Positions 6,803 to 16,284 of a DNA stretch of 64,000 nt are shown piece by piece (within the stretch, counting starts at the first letter, position 1; the number at the start of each line of letters is the position of its first letter). Origin of the DNA: Peptoniphilus pacaensis. GTDB lineage: Bacteria > Bacillota > Clostridia > Tissierellales > Peptoniphilaceae. A program made the position numbers and the translations under genes. The DNA lies in contig NZ_FLQT01000003.1 in the NCBI RefSeq assembly GCF_900088125.1, forward strand, positions 1,177,071-1,241,070, written 5' to 3'. Below the pieces are notes generated by a model. The model saw nothing but the letters and a program-made list of their open reading frames with translations. It was not told the DNA's origin and did not search any database.

Positions 6803-8914
6803 ATGACCATTCGAGACCGGGTATTGGAAGCCCTGGAAAAAACCGACGGACTGAGCAAACGGGAAATTTTCCGGGCACTGGCCGTCAACGACAATCTGCA
6901 AAAGGAAATGAAAGCCCTTTTAAAGGACATGGTAAAAGACGGCACCCTCTACCGGGACGAGGATAAAAATTACCACGTCAGCCTTCGCGACGGCCTTCTC
7001 ACCGGCACCTTCGAGGGCAACGACAAGGGCTTCGGCTTTTTCGTTCCCGACGACGAGGACGGGGAGGATTTATACATCCACCGCACCAAGGTGAACTCCG
7101 CCATGAACAAAGACCGGGTACTGGTGGAAAAGATTCCCTCCAAGGATCCGGACAAGGGGGACGAAGGCAGGGTCGTCACCGTTCTCGAGCGGGCAAATCA
7201 CCGCATCGTCGGCATTTACGACGACGCAATGCGCTTCGGCTTCGTCATTCCCGACGACAAGCGAATCCCCGACGACATTTTCATTCCGAAGAAATGGAAA
7301 AACGGCGCCGAAGACGGCCAAAAAGTCGTCGTGGACATTGAAAAATTCCCCGAGCCCAATAAAAAGGCCGAGGGAAAAATCGTGGAGGTCCTGGGCTATC
7401 CCGACGATAAAAACGTGGACATCCTCTCCATCGCCTACGCCATGGGCCTGGATCTGGAATTTCCGAGAGATGTCATGGAAGAAGCCGACGCCATTCCTCA
7501 AAAGGTAAGCCGCTCCGCCGTGGCGGGGAGAGAAGATTTCCGCGAGGTAACCACCTTCACCATCGACGGCGCCGATTCCAAGGACTTCGACGACGCCCTC
7601 AGCGTACGCCCCTTAAAGGAGGGCCGCTGGGAAGTGGGCGTCCACATCGCCGACGTGGCGGAATACGTGCGCGCGGGCAGTCCTTTGGACAGAGAAGCTC
7701 TGCACCGGGGCAACAGCGTCTATCTTTTAAGCGAAGTGCTGCCCATGCTCCCCAAGGCGCTGTCCAACGGCATCTGCTCCTTAAACGAAGGGGTGGACCG
7801 CCTCTGCTTGAGCGTGGTCTTCGAGCTGGACGAAAAGGGCAAGGTCTATAATTTCCACATCGCCGAGACGGTGATCAACAGCGACCGACGCCTGGTCTAT
7901 GCCGATGTCAGCGACTTTTTGGAAGATGGGCGAATCGACGATTCCCTAAAAGATCTCACGGAAGAGCTGACGATTCTTAATACCATTGCAAAAAATCGCC
8001 GCAAGATGCGGGATAAGCGGGGCAATATCGATTTTTCCTTCGATGAGCCCGCCATCGAGCTGGATGCCGACGGCCACCCCATACACATCGGCCTGGCGGA
8101 TCACCGGGACGCCAACGATCTGATCGAGGAATTTATGCTTCTCGCCAACGAAACCGTTTCGGAGGTCTATCATAAAAAGAAGCTCCCCTTCATCTATCGG
8201 ATTCACGAAGAGCCCGACGCCGAAAAGCTCACCCTGTTGAATGCGGTGATCCGTCCCTTCGGCTACCACTTGGATCTCACCAAGGACATCCATCCTAAGG
8301 ACATTCAAAAGCTGACCCAAGCCTGCAAGGGCAAAGACGAAGAGGCGCTGATTCAAACCATGGTGCTCAGGAGCATGCAAAAGGCCCGCTACAGCGAGGA
8401 GCTTGGCGGCCACTTCGGCCTCGCCGCCAAGTACTACTCCCATTTCACCTCGCCCATTCGCCGCTATGCGGATTTAACCATTCACCGGGTCATTAAGCAG
8501 GACTTAAACCACGTCCTGGACACGAAGCTCATCGATCTGTACCAAAAAACCTTCCCGGACATCGCCGATCACATATCCGCCACGGAAAAAATCGCTCAGG
8601 AAGCGGAACGCAAGGTAGTGGATGTGAAGATGGCTCAATACATGGCCGATCACATCGGCGAAAGTTTCGACGCCAAAGTGTCGGGGATCACGTCCTTCGG
8701 CATCTTCTGCGAGCTGGACAATACGGTGGAAGGGCTTATCGGCTACGCCTCCATGGACGATTTTTACCGCTTCGACGAGGATCACTACGTGGCCGTAGGC
8801 GAGCGAACGAAAAAGACCATTCACATGGGCGATCCCATGCGCATCGTCGTAGCCGGTGCCGATCCCATTTTGGGGCGCATCGATTTTCAATTAGAGGAGG
8901 AGGCCCGTGGCTAA
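6803..8914 (+). CDS. rnr: ribonuclease R
   Basis: Predicted 703-residue 3'-to-5' exoribonuclease that degrades structured RNA and acts with tmRNA-SmpB on stalled messages. Order of domains: N-terminal winged helix (about 1-65), two cold-shock OB folds (about 66-215), the RNB catalytic domain with the acidic motif DGADSKDFDDAL near residue 255 and the HFTSPIRRYADL motif near 550, and a C-terminal S1 domain (about 620-700, beginning FDAKVSGITSFGIF). Length is as expected for a clostridial RNase R; it lacks the long basic tail of E. coli. It overlaps smpB by 8 nt, the usual rnr-smpB couple, although no ssrA RNA follows here. Confidence 0.95.
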   Translation: MTIRDRVLEALEKTDGLSKREIFRALAVNDNLQKEMKALLKDMVKDGTLYRDEDKNYHVSLRDGLLTGTFEGNDKGFGFFVPDDEDGEDLYIHRTKVNSAMNKDRVLVEKIPSKDPDKGDEGRVVTVLERANHRIVGIYDDAMRFGFVIPDDKRIPDDIFIPKKWKNGAEDGQKVVVDIEKFPEPNKKAEGKIVEVLGYPDDKNVDILSIAYAMGLDLEFPRDVMEEADAIPQKVSRSAVAGREDFREVTTFTIDGADSKDFDDALSVRPLKEGRWEVGVHIADVAEYVRAGSPLDREALHRGNSVYLLSEVLPMLPKALSNGICSLNEGVDRLCLSVVFELDEKGKVYNFHIAETVINSDRRLVYADVSDFLEDGRIDDSLKDLTEELTILNTIAKNRRKMRDKRGNIDFSFDEPAIELDADGHPIHIGLADHRDANDLIEEFMLLANETVSEVYHKKKLPFIYRIHEEPDAEKLTLLNAVIRPFGYHLDLTKDIHPKDIQKLTQACKGKDEEALIQTMVLRSMQKARYSEELGGHFGLAAKYYSHFTSPIRRYADLTIHRVIKQDLNHVLDTKLIDLYQKTFPDIADHISATEKIAQEAERKVVDVKMAQYMADHIGESFDAKVSGITSFGIFCELDNTVEGLIGYASMDDFYRFDEDHYVAVGERTKKTIHMGDPMRIVVAGADPILGRIDFQLEEEARG

Positions 8915-9371
8915 AAAGAAAAACAACGGACCGGACAATTTGGCCAACAACAAAAAGGCCTTTCACGAATACCATATCGAAAATACCTACGAGGCGGGCA
9001 TCGTCTTAAAGGGAACGGAAGTCAAGAGCATTCGCAAGGGCAGCGTCGCCATAAAAGAAGCCTATTGCTCCATCGAAGGGGGCGAGATCTTTATCGAAGG
9101 CATGCACGTGGCGCCCTACGAACAGGGTAACCGCTTTAATCTGGAGCCCTTGAGAAAGCGCAAGCTCCTCATGCACAAAAAAGAGATCGCTCAGCTGGCA
9201 AGGGCCACGGAGCGGGAGGGCTACACCATCGTGCCCTTAAACGTGCACCTGACTCGCGGCAGGGTGAAAATCTCCATCGCCGAGGCCAAGGGCAAGAAGC
9301 TTCACGACAAGCGGGAAGCCATCAAGAAGCGGGACATCGAGCGGGACATCAAGCGCTACGTGGACCGCTAA
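8907..9371 (+). CDS. smpB: SsrA-binding protein SmpB
   Basis: Predicted 154-residue small RNA-binding protein that delivers tmRNA to stalled ribosomes. Family hallmarks are the NNKKAFHEYHIENTYEAGI start, LKGTEVKSIRKG, and the basic C-terminal helix KLHDKREAIKKRDIERDIKR. Translation starts at GTG 8907, with AGGAGGAGG just upstream and an 8-nt overlap with rnr, so translation is coupled. The tmRNA gene often found next is not seen within the window. Confidence 0.95.
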   Translation: MAKKKNNGPDNLANNKKAFHEYHIENTYEAGIVLKGTEVKSIRKGSVAIKEAYCSIEGGEIFIEGMHVAPYEQGNRFNLEPLRKRKLLMHKKEIAQLARATEREGYTIVPLNVHLTRGRVKISIAEAKGKKLHDKREAIKKRDIERDIKRYVDR

Positions 9372-9384
9372 TGTTTAAAATTCC

Positions 9385-9430
9385 TTTCTTTCGGATATCA
9401 GTGTACTAAGCAATAGTTTACTGAAAGAAA
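9385..9430 (+). promoter_or_regulatory. hairpin overlapping the ribosome binding site of the FMN reductase gene
   Basis: TTTCTTTC (9385-9392) pairs perfectly with GAAAGAAA (9423-9430), and CAGT/ACTG inside extends the pairing. The right arm runs into the AAAAGGAG ribosome site. There is no T-run after it. It may be a leader structure or an operator. Confidence 0.35.
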
Positions 9431-9441
9431 AGGAGTCGTAT

Positions 9442-9990
9442 ATGACGAAAAAAATCGGTTTAATCGTAGGTTCTCTAAGAAAAGAATCCTGGAACAGAAA
9501 GGTTGCGGAAAATGTGCAAGCCATGTTCCCGGAAGGCTACGAAGCGGAATTTATCGAAATCGGCGATCTGCCTCTCTATAACGAAGACTTTGAAAAGGAA
9601 AAGAACGAGCCCGAAAGCTACGCCCGCTTCCGCAAAGAAGTGGAAGAGAAAGACGGCTTCATCTTCTTTACACCGGAATATAATCGCCTTTGCGCCCCGG
9701 CCATTAAAAACGCCATCGACGTGGCAAGTCGCCCTTACGGCAAGAGCAAATGGGGCACCAAGCCCGCTGCCGTCGTCAGCGCCAGCGTCGGCACATCCGG
9801 CGGCATGGCAGCGAATTTCAGCCTGAGACAGAATCTGATCTTCGTCGACCTCATTCCCCTGCAACAGCCGGAAGTCTATTTGGCCTCCGTCCACGAGCTC
9901 TTCGACAAAGACGGGGCATTGGTCAAAGACACGGAAGCCTTCCTGCAAAGCTTCGTCGACGCCTTCGTCGCACACGCAAACCGCTTCTGA
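9442..9990 (+). CDS. NADPH-dependent FMN reductase
   Basis: Predicted 182-residue flavodoxin-fold enzyme of the FMN_red family (azoreductase/chromate reductase type). The N-terminal GSLRKESWNRKVA loop binds the FMN phosphate, and the TPEYNRLCAPAIKNAID segment is the characteristic 'PEYN.s.p..LKn.iD' motif that stacks on the flavin. SASVGTSGG follows. It should reduce free FMN, quinones or other soluble acceptors with NAD(P)H. Monocistronic: its own terminator lies 12 nt downstream of the stop, before the heat-shock promoter. Confidence 0.9.
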   Translation: MTKKIGLIVGSLRKESWNRKVAENVQAMFPEGYEAEFIEIGDLPLYNEDFEKEKNEPESYARFRKEVEEKDGFIFFTPEYNRLCAPAIKNAIDVASRPYGKSKWGTKPAAVVSASVGTSGGMAANFSLRQNLIFVDLIPLQQPEVYLASVHELFDKDGALVKDTEAFLQSFVDAFVAHANRF

Positions 9991-10001
9991 TCGAGTGCAA
10001 C

Positions 10002-10033
10002 AAAAGCCTGCTGAACGCGGGCTTTTATTATTT
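10002..10033 (+). terminator. terminator after the FMN reductase gene
   Basis: AAAAGCCTGC (10002-10011) pairs with GCGGGCTTTT (10017-10026) through one wobble and is followed by a T-rich tail. Confidence 0.8.
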
Positions 10034-10051
10034 TGTCGGAAAGAAAAGAAA

Positions 10052-10068
10052 AGTCAAACAAGGTCAAA
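10052..10068 (+). promoter_or_regulatory. CtsR operator, upstream box
   Basis: AGTCAAACAAGGTCAAA is a full match to the CtsR heptad repeat RGTCAAA-N3-RGTCAAA. It ends 7 bp before the -35 hexamer. Confidence 0.85.
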
Positions 10069-10075
10069 AAACTTA

Positions 10076-10103
10076 TTGCAATCCATAGCAAAGGTGCTAT
10101 AAT
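10076..10103 (+). promoter_or_regulatory. sigma-A promoter of the J-protein/clpB operon
   Basis: TTGCAA (10076-10081), a 16-bp spacer and the consensus -10 TATAAT (10098-10103). It is flanked on both sides by CtsR boxes, which fits heat-inducible derepression. Confidence 0.75.
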
Positions 10104-10111
10104 AGAATCAA

Positions 10112-10128
10112 GGTCAAAGAAAGTCAAC
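10112..10128 (+). promoter_or_regulatory. CtsR operator, downstream box
   Basis: GGTCAAAGAAAGTCAAC matches RGTCAAA-N3-RGTCAAA except for the last base. It covers the region just after the predicted transcription start. Confidence 0.8.
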
Positions 10129-10139
10129 TGAGGTGATTT

Positions 10140-11063
10140 ATGGAATATAAAGATTATTATAAAATTCTCGGCGTGGAAAAAGACGCCGATCAAAAGACGA
10201 TAAAAAAAGCATTTCGCAAATTGGCGAAACAATATCACCCGGACCTTCATCCCGACGACAAAAAGGCACATGAAAAGTTTAAAGAGATCAACGAAGCCTA
10301 CGAAGTTCTGTCCGATCCGAAAAAGAAACAGACCTATGACCAATTCGGAAGCGCCGGTAATTTCTCCGGCGGCATGAACTTCGATCCCTCCCAATACGGC
10401 TACACCTACACCACCACCGGCGGCGAAGGGGACTTCAGCGATTTCTTCGATATGTTTTTCGGCACAAGCGCAAGCACCGGCTCGAAGCGCAAAAGCTCCA
10501 CCTTCAATATGGGAGATATTTTCGGCGGCGGTGCCCGCAGAGCCCGAAAACCCCAACGGATGCAGTACGCGGCGGATCTCACCGTTTCCATGGACGAGGC
10601 CTACCGCGGCGTAGAGCGGCGTGTAAGCCTCACCGTGGACGGGCGCGGGGTGGAAATCCCCGTGAAGGTGCCCGCAGGCATTACCGAAGGCAAGAAGCTG
10701 AAGGTGCGGGGCGATAAATTCGGCGTGGAAGGGGACATCCTCTTTAAAATCCACGTCACGGCGCCCAAGGGCGTGGAAATCCAAGGACTGGACATCGTCA
10801 TGGATCAAACCGTCTATCCCTGGCAAGCCTATTTCGGCGACAAGGTCACCTGTACCTTGCCCGCCGGCAAGCTGCGCATTACCGTCCCCGAAAAAACCAA
10901 GGGCGGACAAAAGCTGCGGCTGCCGAAAAAAGGTTTAAAGGATTTAAAGGGCAACACCGGCGATGCCTACATTCGCTTCGTCATCGTGAACCCGGATCAA
11001 TTAAGTGAGGAAGAAGAAGCCCTCTATAAACAATTAAAAGAAAATCACAAAACCACAAAATAA
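10140..11063 (+). CDS. class II J-domain co-chaperone (CbpA/DnaJ-like)
   Basis: Predicted 307-residue Hsp40. The J domain (1-70) has the HPD tripeptide at 33-35, which stimulates the Hsp70 ATPase. A Gly/Phe/Ser/Thr-rich linker follows (about 75-125). Then come two C-terminal beta-barrel substrate domains, with [19 protein letters not shown] typical of DnaJ C-terminal domain. The four CxxCxGxG zinc repeats of class I DnaJ are absent, so this is a CbpA-type protein; dnaK and grpE are not here. It shares a CtsR-controlled operon with clpB (32-nt gap), implying a dedicated disaggregation pair. Confidence 0.88.
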   Translation: MEYKDYYKILGVEKDADQKTIKKAFRKLAKQYHPDLHPDDKKAHEKFKEINEAYEVLSDPKKKQTYDQFGSAGNFSGGMNFDPSQYGYTYTTTGGEGDFSDFFDMFFGTSASTGSKRKSSTFNMGDIFGGGARRARKPQRMQYAADLTVSMDEAYRGVERRVSLTVDGRGVEIPVKVPAGITEGKKLKVRGDKFGVEGDILFKIHVTAPKGVEIQGLDIVMDQTVYPWQAYFGDKVTCTLPAGKLRITVPEKTKGGQKLRLPKKGLKDLKGNTGDAYIRFVIVNPDQLSEEEEALYKQLKENHKTTK

Positions 11064-11095
11064 AAAATTAATCTAATGAATGAAAGGAGTGCCAT

Positions 11096-13672
11096 ATGAA
11101 AATCGATAAATTTACACAAAAAAGCATGGCCGCTTTAGAAAGCGCGCAAAATTTGGCACAAGAATACGGAAATCCGGAGGTAGACGTCCTCCACTTAAAC
11201 AAAGCTTTGGTCTCCGACGACGAAGGCCTGATCCCTCGCGTCTTAAACTACATGGGCATCGACGCCAAGGAGGTTGAAAACGCCCTGGACCGGGAAATCG
11301 GCCGCCTCTCCAAGCAAACCGGCGCCACGCCCCGCCTCTCAAACGCCATGAACGGCGTCTTAACCGACGCATTGAAAGAAGCCAAGCGCCTCGGCGACAG
11401 CTACGTCAGCGTGGAACACCTCTACCTCGCCATGATCAAGGGCGACGGGGTGAACAACAAGCGAATCCTTAAAGAGTTTTCCATCGACGAAGACAGCTTT
11501 ATGGGCGCCTTAAAAGAAATTCGCGGCAATCAACACGTCACCAGCGACAATCCCGAAGACACCTACGAAGCATTAAATAAATACGGCAGGGATCTGACGG
11601 TGGAAGCGGCCAAGGGCAAAATGGACCCGGTCATCGGCCGCGACGACGAAGTGCGCCACGTGATCCGCATCCTCTCTCGCCGCACGAAAAACAATCCCGT
11701 CTTAATCGGTGAGCCCGGCGTGGGGAAAACCGCCATTGTGGAAGGTTTGGCCCAACGAATCGTGGCGGGAGATGTGCCCGACGGCTTGAAAAATAAAACC
11801 GTCTTTTCCCTGGACATGGGGGCGTTGATCGCCGGGGCCAAGTACCGCGGGGAATTTGAAGAACGCTTGAAGGCCGTCTTAAACGAAGTGAAGAGCTCCG
11901 AAGGCGAAATCATTATGTTTATCGACGAAATTCACAACATCGTCGGCGCCGGCAAGAGCGAAGGCGCCATGGACGCGGGCAATCTCTTAAAGCCCATGCT
12001 CGCACGGGGCGAGCTCCACACCATCGGCGCCACCACCTTGGACGAGTACCGCAAGTATATCGAAAAAGACCCGGCTCTGGAACGCCGCTTCCAAAAGGTG
12101 CAAGTGCAAGAGCCCACGGTGGAAGACACAATCTCCATCTTGCGTGGCCTGAAGGAAAAATACGAAATTTATCACGGCATTCGCATTTCCGACGGCGCCG
12201 TCATTCAATCGGCCCTGCTCTCCGATCGCTACATCACCGATCGCTTCCTTCCCGACAAGGCCATCGACCTTATGGACGAAGCCTGCGCCATGGTGCGCAC
12301 GGAAATCGAGTCCATGCCCACGGAAATCGACGAAATCCGCCGGCACATCCTCCAACTTGAAATCGAACGGGAAGCCCTGAAGAAGGAAACCGACGACGCG
12401 TCGAAAAAACGGCTCGCCGCTCTGGAAGAAGAGCTGGCTGAAGAAAAGGCCGATTACGACGCCCTTATCGCCCGTTGGGAAACGGAAAAGAAAGAGCTGG
12501 AAGGCGAAAAAAATATTAAAGAAGCCATCGACCGGGTGCGTCACGAAATCGAAGAAGCGGAACGCAACTACGATTTGGAAAAACTCTCCGCCCTGAAATA
12601 CGGCGAGCTGCCTCAACTGGAAGAAAAGCTGAAAGAGGAGCAAGGCAAGGAAAAGGGCGACGGCAAGCTCATTAAAGAAGAAGTCACGGAAGAAGAAATA
12701 GCCGAAGTCGTCAGCAAATGGACGGGCATTCCCGTCTCGAAGCTGGCTGAAACGGAACGGGAAAAACTCCTTCACTTAGACGACATCTTAAAGAAGCGCG
12801 TCGTGGGACAGGCCGATGCCACCAAAGCCGTAAGCGACGCCGTGCTTCGCGCCCGCGCCGGGCTCAAGGCGCAAAACCGCCCCATCGGCAGCTTCATCTT
12901 CTTAGGGCCTACCGGCGTGGGCAAAACCGAAACCGCCAAGGCCTTGACGGAAGCCCTCTTCGACGACGAGCGGAACATGATTCGCATCGACATGAGCGAA
13001 TACATGGAAAAACACAGCGTCTCGCGATTGGTCGGATCGCCCCCGGGATATGTGGGCTACGACGAAGGCGGCCAACTCACCGAGGCTGTGCGCAGAAAGC
13101 CCTACTCCGTCATCCTCTTCGATGAAATCGAAAAGGCCCACCGCGACGTCTTCAACATCCTTTTGCAAGTCTTAGACGACGGCCGCCTCACCGACAACCA
13201 AGGTCGCACCGTGGACTTTAAAAACACGGTGATCATTATGACTTCCAACATCGGCTCCCAAGATTTAATCGAAGGCGTCACGGAGGACGGCCACATCTCC
13301 GATGAAGCGAAAGATTCCGTCAGCAGAGAAATGAAGGAACACTTCCGCCCGGAATTTTTAAATCGGGTGGACGAAATCGTCCTCTTCAAGCCCCTGTTGA
13401 AAGACGAAATCGTAAAGATCATCGACACGAATATCGCGGAAATCGAAAGCCGCCTGGAAGACAGAGATATTCACATCTCCGCCACCGACGAAGCCAAGGA
13501 CAAGATCTTGGCCGAAGCCTACGACGTGCTCTACGGCGCACGGCCCGTGAAGCGCTATATCCAAAACCACATCGAAACCAAACTCTCCCGCGCCCTCATT
13601 GCCGGCGAGATTATGGATGGCGATCATTTGGAAATTGCCGTGGACGGCGACGACTATATCATCAAAAAATAA
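11096..13672 (+). CDS. clpB: ClpB disaggregase (Hsp100)
   Basis: Predicted 858-residue AAA+ hexameric disaggregase that pulls polypeptides out of aggregates together with DnaK/DnaJ. N-domain about 1-145; first AAA+ with Walker A GEPGVGKT near residue 205 and Walker B FIDEIHN; coiled-coil middle domain about 400-520, rich in Glu/Lys, which separates ClpB from ClpC/ClpA; second AAA+ with GPTGVGKT near 604 and LFDEIEKAH. The aromatic pore loops [10 protein letters not shown] and GYVGYDEGG are intact. AAAGGAGTG precedes the ATG. Co-transcribed with the J-protein gene under CtsR-type boxes. Confidence 0.96.
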   Translation: MKIDKFTQKSMAALESAQNLAQEYGNPEVDVLHLNKALVSDDEGLIPRVLNYMGIDAKEVENALDREIGRLSKQTGATPRLSNAMNGVLTDALKEAKRLGDSYVSVEHLYLAMIKGDGVNNKRILKEFSIDEDSFMGALKEIRGNQHVTSDNPEDTYEALNKYGRDLTVEAAKGKMDPVIGRDDEVRHVIRILSRRTKNNPVLIGEPGVGKTAIVEGLAQRIVAGDVPDGLKNKTVFSLDMGALIAGAKYRGEFEERLKAVLNEVKSSEGEIIMFIDEIHNIVGAGKSEGAMDAGNLLKPMLARGELHTIGATTLDEYRKYIEKDPALERRFQKVQVQEPTVEDTISILRGLKEKYEIYHGIRISDGAVIQSALLSDRYITDRFLPDKAIDLMDEACAMVRTEIESMPTEIDEIRRHILQLEIEREALKKETDDASKKRLAALEEELAEEKADYDALIARWETEKKELEGEKNIKEAIDRVRHEIEEAERNYDLEKLSALKYGELPQLEEKLKEEQGKEKGDGKLIKEEVTEEEIAEVVSKWTGIPVSKLAETEREKLLHLDDILKKRVVGQADATKAVSDAVLRARAGLKAQNRPIGSFIFLGPTGVGKTETAKALTEALFDDERNMIRIDMSEYMEKHSVSRLVGSPPGYVGYDEGGQLTEAVRRKPYSVILFDEIEKAHRDVFNILLQVLDDGRLTDNQGRTVDFKNTVIIMTSNIGSQDLIEGVTEDGHISDEAKDSVSREMKEHFRPEFLNRVDEIVLFKPLLKDEIVKIIDTNIAEIESRLEDRDIHISATDEAKDKILAEAYDVLYGARPVKRYIQNHIETKLSRALIAGEIMDGDHLEIAVDGDDYIIKK

Positions 13673-13680
13673 ATCAAAAA

Positions 13681-13711
13681 CAAAACGCTCGAGAGATCTC
13701 GGGCGTTTTTT
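13681..13711 (+). terminator. terminator after clpB
   Basis: ACGCTCGAG pairs with CTCGGGCGT (13685-13706, one wobble) and is followed by TTTTTT. Confidence 0.85.
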
Positions 13712-13773
13712 GCGTGGGGGGAAATGATGTGGGGTATGAAAAAAGCAAAAGTAAAGAAGCAAAGGAGAAGAAA

Positions 13774-14244
13774 ATGATTTACGATTACGCAGTAAAAGAC
13801 ATCGAAGGGCAGGATCTGTCCTTGAAAACCTACGAAGGCAAAGTGCTTTTGATCGTCAACACCGCCTCAAAATGCGGCTTTACGAAACAATACGCCGGCC
13901 TACAAGCTTTATACGAAAAATACAAAGATCGGGGTCTCGTCGTCTTGGCCTTTCCCTGCAACCAGTTCGGTCATCAGGAGCCAGGCGACGAAAGTGCCAT
14001 CAAAAATTTCTGCAGCGACACCTTCGGCGTCACCTTCCCGGTCATGGGGAAGATCGACGTCAATGGCGAGGATGCCCATCCTTTATATAAAGAATTGAAA
14101 AAAGCCCAAGGCGGACTTTTAGGCGACGACATTAAATGGAATTTTACGAAATTTCTCGTGGACAGAGAGGGACGCGTCGCGGATCGCTTTGCGCCGCAAA
14201 AGGATCCGAAGAGCCTGGAAGAAAAAATCGAGGCGCTTTTATAA
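13774..14244 (+). CDS. glutathione peroxidase family protein (Cys type)
   Basis: Predicted 156-residue thiol peroxidase of the GPx fold. The catalytic Cys34 lies in NTASKCGFTKQYAGLQ, with the Gln in PCNQFGHQEPG and the Trp-Asn in KWNFTKFLVD completing the tetrad. Non-selenium bacterial members usually use thioredoxin and not glutathione, so the substrate is probably peroxides reduced through thioredoxin. ATG 13774 is chosen because AAAGGAG lies about 9 nt upstream; the longer frame from 13714 runs back to the clpB terminator. Codon use is like its neighbours. No terminator is obvious after it. Confidence 0.92.
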   Translation: MIYDYAVKDIEGQDLSLKTYEGKVLLIVNTASKCGFTKQYAGLQALYEKYKDRGLVVLAFPCNQFGHQEPGDESAIKNFCSDTFGVTFPVMGKIDVNGEDAHPLYKELKKAQGGLLGDDIKWNFTKFLVDREGRVADRFAPQKDPKSLEEKIEALL

Positions 14245-14280
14245 TCCGGGCGGTCCGTTCTGAAAACTTTCGAAAAAGCC

Positions 14281-14309
14281 TTGCAATCACGGGGCAAATC
14301 GGTTATTAT
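14281..14309 (+). promoter_or_regulatory. upstream promoter P1 of the S10 operon
   Basis: TTGCAA (14281-14286), 17-bp spacer, TATTAT (14304-14309). Confidence 0.55.
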
Positions 14310-14383
14310 AGCTAAGTTGCCAAAGTAGATACGTGCGGATAGAGCCTTTTGGCCGGAAATTCCGCGAAAAATGCCTAAATCTC

Positions 14384-14412
14384 TTGATTTCGGGTTATTT
14401 TTTATGTATAAT
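14384..14412 (+). promoter_or_regulatory. main promoter P2 of the S10 operon
   Basis: TTGATT (14384-14389), 17-bp spacer and consensus TATAAT (14407-14412), 228 bp before rpsJ. It is the strongest promoter-like site in the gap. Confidence 0.75.
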
Positions 14413-14639
14413 ACCAGGGTATGCGTGAGACATGCGTTGACACAATAGGTGGCTTTGAAACAGGCGCAAAGATGTGTTCGCATCGGAGGCTTGCGGAAAA
14501 GGGAATTATTGTCGAGAATGTCCAATCGTGAATTGGGCGACGGAGTGCCCGACTTTTTTTACGGGATGCAGAAAACACCCGGCTAGGTTGATCGGCGCTC
14601 TTCCCTTATCGTTGAGGAAAATGCACAAGGAGGGACTAA
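14413..14639 (+). promoter_or_regulatory. S10 operon leader with terminator/antiterminator
   Basis: The transcript leader from P2 is about 220 nt. It contains CGCAA...TTGCG and GATG-tgttcg-CATC pairings (about 14466-14496). Near its end a terminator stem TTGGGC (14533-14538) / GCCCGA (14547-14552) is followed by C and seven T. Overlapping it, GTCCAAT (14520-14526) pairs with ATTGGGC (14532-14538) as a mutually exclusive antiterminator. This is the arrangement of transcription attenuation, as expected for ribosomal-protein autoregulation; the ligand is not identifiable. The rest of the 395-nt gap, 14245-14383, holds promoter P1 and a short CGGAA-A-TTCCG palindrome. Confidence 0.6.
14533..14560 (+). 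terminator. intrinsic terminator inside the S10 leader (attenuator)
   Basis: Stem TTGGGC/GCCCGA with the 8-nt loop GACGGAGT, then CTTTTTTT. It lies between the promoter and rpsJ, so it must be conditionally bypassed. Confidence 0.65.
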
Positions 14640-14957
14640 ATGTCTGCAAATGTAAAACAAAAAATCAGAATTCGTTTGAAAGCTTATGACCACGAGCTGT
14701 TGGATAGCTCCGCTCAAAGAATTGTCGAAGCGGCAAAAGCCAGCGGCGCCGATGTATCGGGTCCGGTACCCTTGCCCACGGAAAAAGAAATCATTACGAT
14801 TCTTCGTTCCGTACACAAACACAAGGATTCCCGTGAACAATTCGAACAAAGAACGCACAAGCGTTTAATCGACATCATGAACCCGAATCAAAAGACCGTG
14901 GATTCTTTAATGAAACTCAATCTGCCCGCAGGTGTAGATATCGAGATAAAACTGTAA
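14640..14957 (+). CDS. rpsJ: 30S ribosomal protein S10
   Basis: Predicted 105-residue S10, also the NusE partner of NusB in antitermination. The start [26 protein letters not shown], the S10 loop [12 protein letters not shown] and [21 protein letters not shown] are diagnostic. First gene of a 28-gene run all on this strand; AAGGAGGG precedes the ATG. Expression is probably set by the attenuator upstream. Confidence 0.98.
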   Translation: MSANVKQKIRIRLKAYDHELLDSSAQRIVEAAKASGADVSGPVPLPTEKEIITILRSVHKHKDSREQFEQRTHKRLIDIMNPNQKTVDSLMKLNLPAGVDIEIKL

Positions 14958-15007
14958 GCTGTCGGACTATATGATTGCCAAGCAATCCGCTGTAATGGAG
15001 GTATTTT

Positions 15008-15640
15008 ATGAAATATGCATTGGGTAAAAAGATTGGCATGACCCAAGTCTTTACCGAAGAAGGCGTCCAAGTTCCCGTCACCGTCGTGGCGGTTGAACCC
15101 CAAGTGGTCGTTCAAAGAAAGACCAAAGACATCGACGGTTACGAAGCGATTCAAGTCGCTACCGGCGCCGTAAAGGAAAAACGCGTCAACAAACCTTTAA
15201 AGGGCCACTTCGACAAGGCCGGTGTGGAATACAAACGAGTGCTTCGTGAATTCCCCTTGGCTGACGGCGAAGATTTCAACGTCGGCGACACCTTGGATGT
15301 CACTGTATTTGAAGCAGGCGACAAGGTCGACATTACCGGTACCAGCAAGGGTAAAGGAACCGCCGGTTTGATTAAGCGCCACAACTTCGGTCGCGGCCGT
15401 GAAACCCACGGTTCTAAATTCCACAGAATGCCCGGTGGTATGGGTGCTGCATCCTACCCGGGTCGCGTATGGAAGGGCCACCGCATGATGGGTCGCATGG
15501 GGAACGAACGGGTCACCGTTCAAAACCTCGAAGTTGTACGTGTCGACGCCGACAACAACTTCCTTTTAATTAAAGGTGCCGTTCCCGGACCGAAAAACGG
15601 ACTCGTTCGCGTTCGTGCCACGGTTAAAAGCGGTAAATAA
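15008..15640 (+). CDS. rplC: 50S ribosomal protein L3
   Basis: Predicted 210-residue L3, which folds early onto 23S rRNA and reaches toward the peptidyl-transferase centre. Diagnostic are the [15 protein letters not shown]-terminus, the loop [16 protein letters not shown], and the extended [20 protein letters not shown] segment containing the glutamine/methionine-rich loop. Length is normal. Second gene of the S10 operon. Confidence 0.98.
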   Translation: MKYALGKKIGMTQVFTEEGVQVPVTVVAVEPQVVVQRKTKDIDGYEAIQVATGAVKEKRVNKPLKGHFDKAGVEYKRVLREFPLADGEDFNVGDTLDVTVFEAGDKVDITGTSKGKGTAGLIKRHNFGRGRETHGSKFHRMPGGMGAASYPGRVWKGHRMMGRMGNERVTVQNLEVVRVDADNNFLLIKGAVPGPKNGLVRVRATVKSGK

Positions 15641-15660
15641 GCGAGAGGAGGACACTAACA

Positions 15661-16284
15661 ATGACTAAGTTCCAAATGGTAGATATGGCCGGCAAGTCCT
15701 TAGAAGAAATCGAACTTTCCGACGATATCTTTAATGTAGAAATTAACGAACACGTCGTCTATTTGGTCGTGAAGAATATTCTCGCCAACAGACGTCAAGG
15801 CACACAGTCCGCCAAAACTCGCGCAGAGGTTCGCGGCGGCGGCAAGAAGCCCTGGAGACAAAAGGGCACGGGCCGTGCAAGACAAGGTTCCATTCGTTCG
15901 CCTCAATGGCGCGGCGGCGGCATCGTCTTTGCACCGAAGCCGAGAAGCTACCGCTACACGACCCCGAAAAAGGTTCGTCGTTTAGCTATGAAGTCTGTTT
16001 TAACGGCAAAGGTTCAAGAAAAAGAACTCATCGTCGTAGATCAATTGGCTCTGGATGCTCCCAAGACCAAGGCATTGAGCGATGCGCTGGCCAAGATGGG
16101 CGCCGCTGAAAAGGCATTGATCGTCACGGCAAACAGCGATCAAAACGTCGTATTGAGTGCGAGAAACTTACCGAAGGCGGAAGTTTCCACGGTAGGCACC
16201 TTGAATGTTTACGACATATTAAAATACGATTCCCTGATCCTCACCAAGGATGCGCTGGACAAAATCGTGGAGGTGTATAACTAA
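15661..16284 (+). CDS. rplD: 50S ribosomal protein L4
   Basis: Predicted 207-residue L4, lining the exit tunnel and, in gamma-proteobacteria, the autoregulator of the S10 operon. The tunnel loop is recognisable in [20 protein letters not shown] and [15 protein letters not shown]. Its stop codon shares one base with the rplW start (TAATG). If this operon is autoregulated through its leader, L4 is the first candidate effector, but that is carried over from E. coli. Confidence 0.98.
   Translation: MTKFQMVDMAGKSLEEIELSDDIFNVEINEHVVYLVVKNILANRRQGTQSAKTRAEVRGGGKKPWRQKGTGRARQGSIRSPQWRGGGIVFAPKPRSYRYTTPKKVRRLAMKSVLTAKVQEKELIVVDQLALDAPKTKALSDALAKMGAAEKALIVTANSDQNVVLSARNLPKAEVSTVGTLNVYDILKYDSLILTKDALDKIVEVYN

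Noticed and set aside
8907-9441. tmRNA gene after smpB
   Set aside because: Only 70 nt follow smpB before the next gene, too short for ssrA; no alanine-tRNA-like acceptor was seen.
9876-10910. 344-residue open frame on the minus strand
   Set aside because: It lies antisense to the FMN reductase and J-protein genes, runs through the CtsR promoter region, has no ribosome site and encodes a low-complexity shadow sequence.
11987-12775. 262-residue minus-strand frame inside clpB
   Set aside because: Shadow of the GC-biased clpB codons; Phe/Leu-rich with no homology signal.
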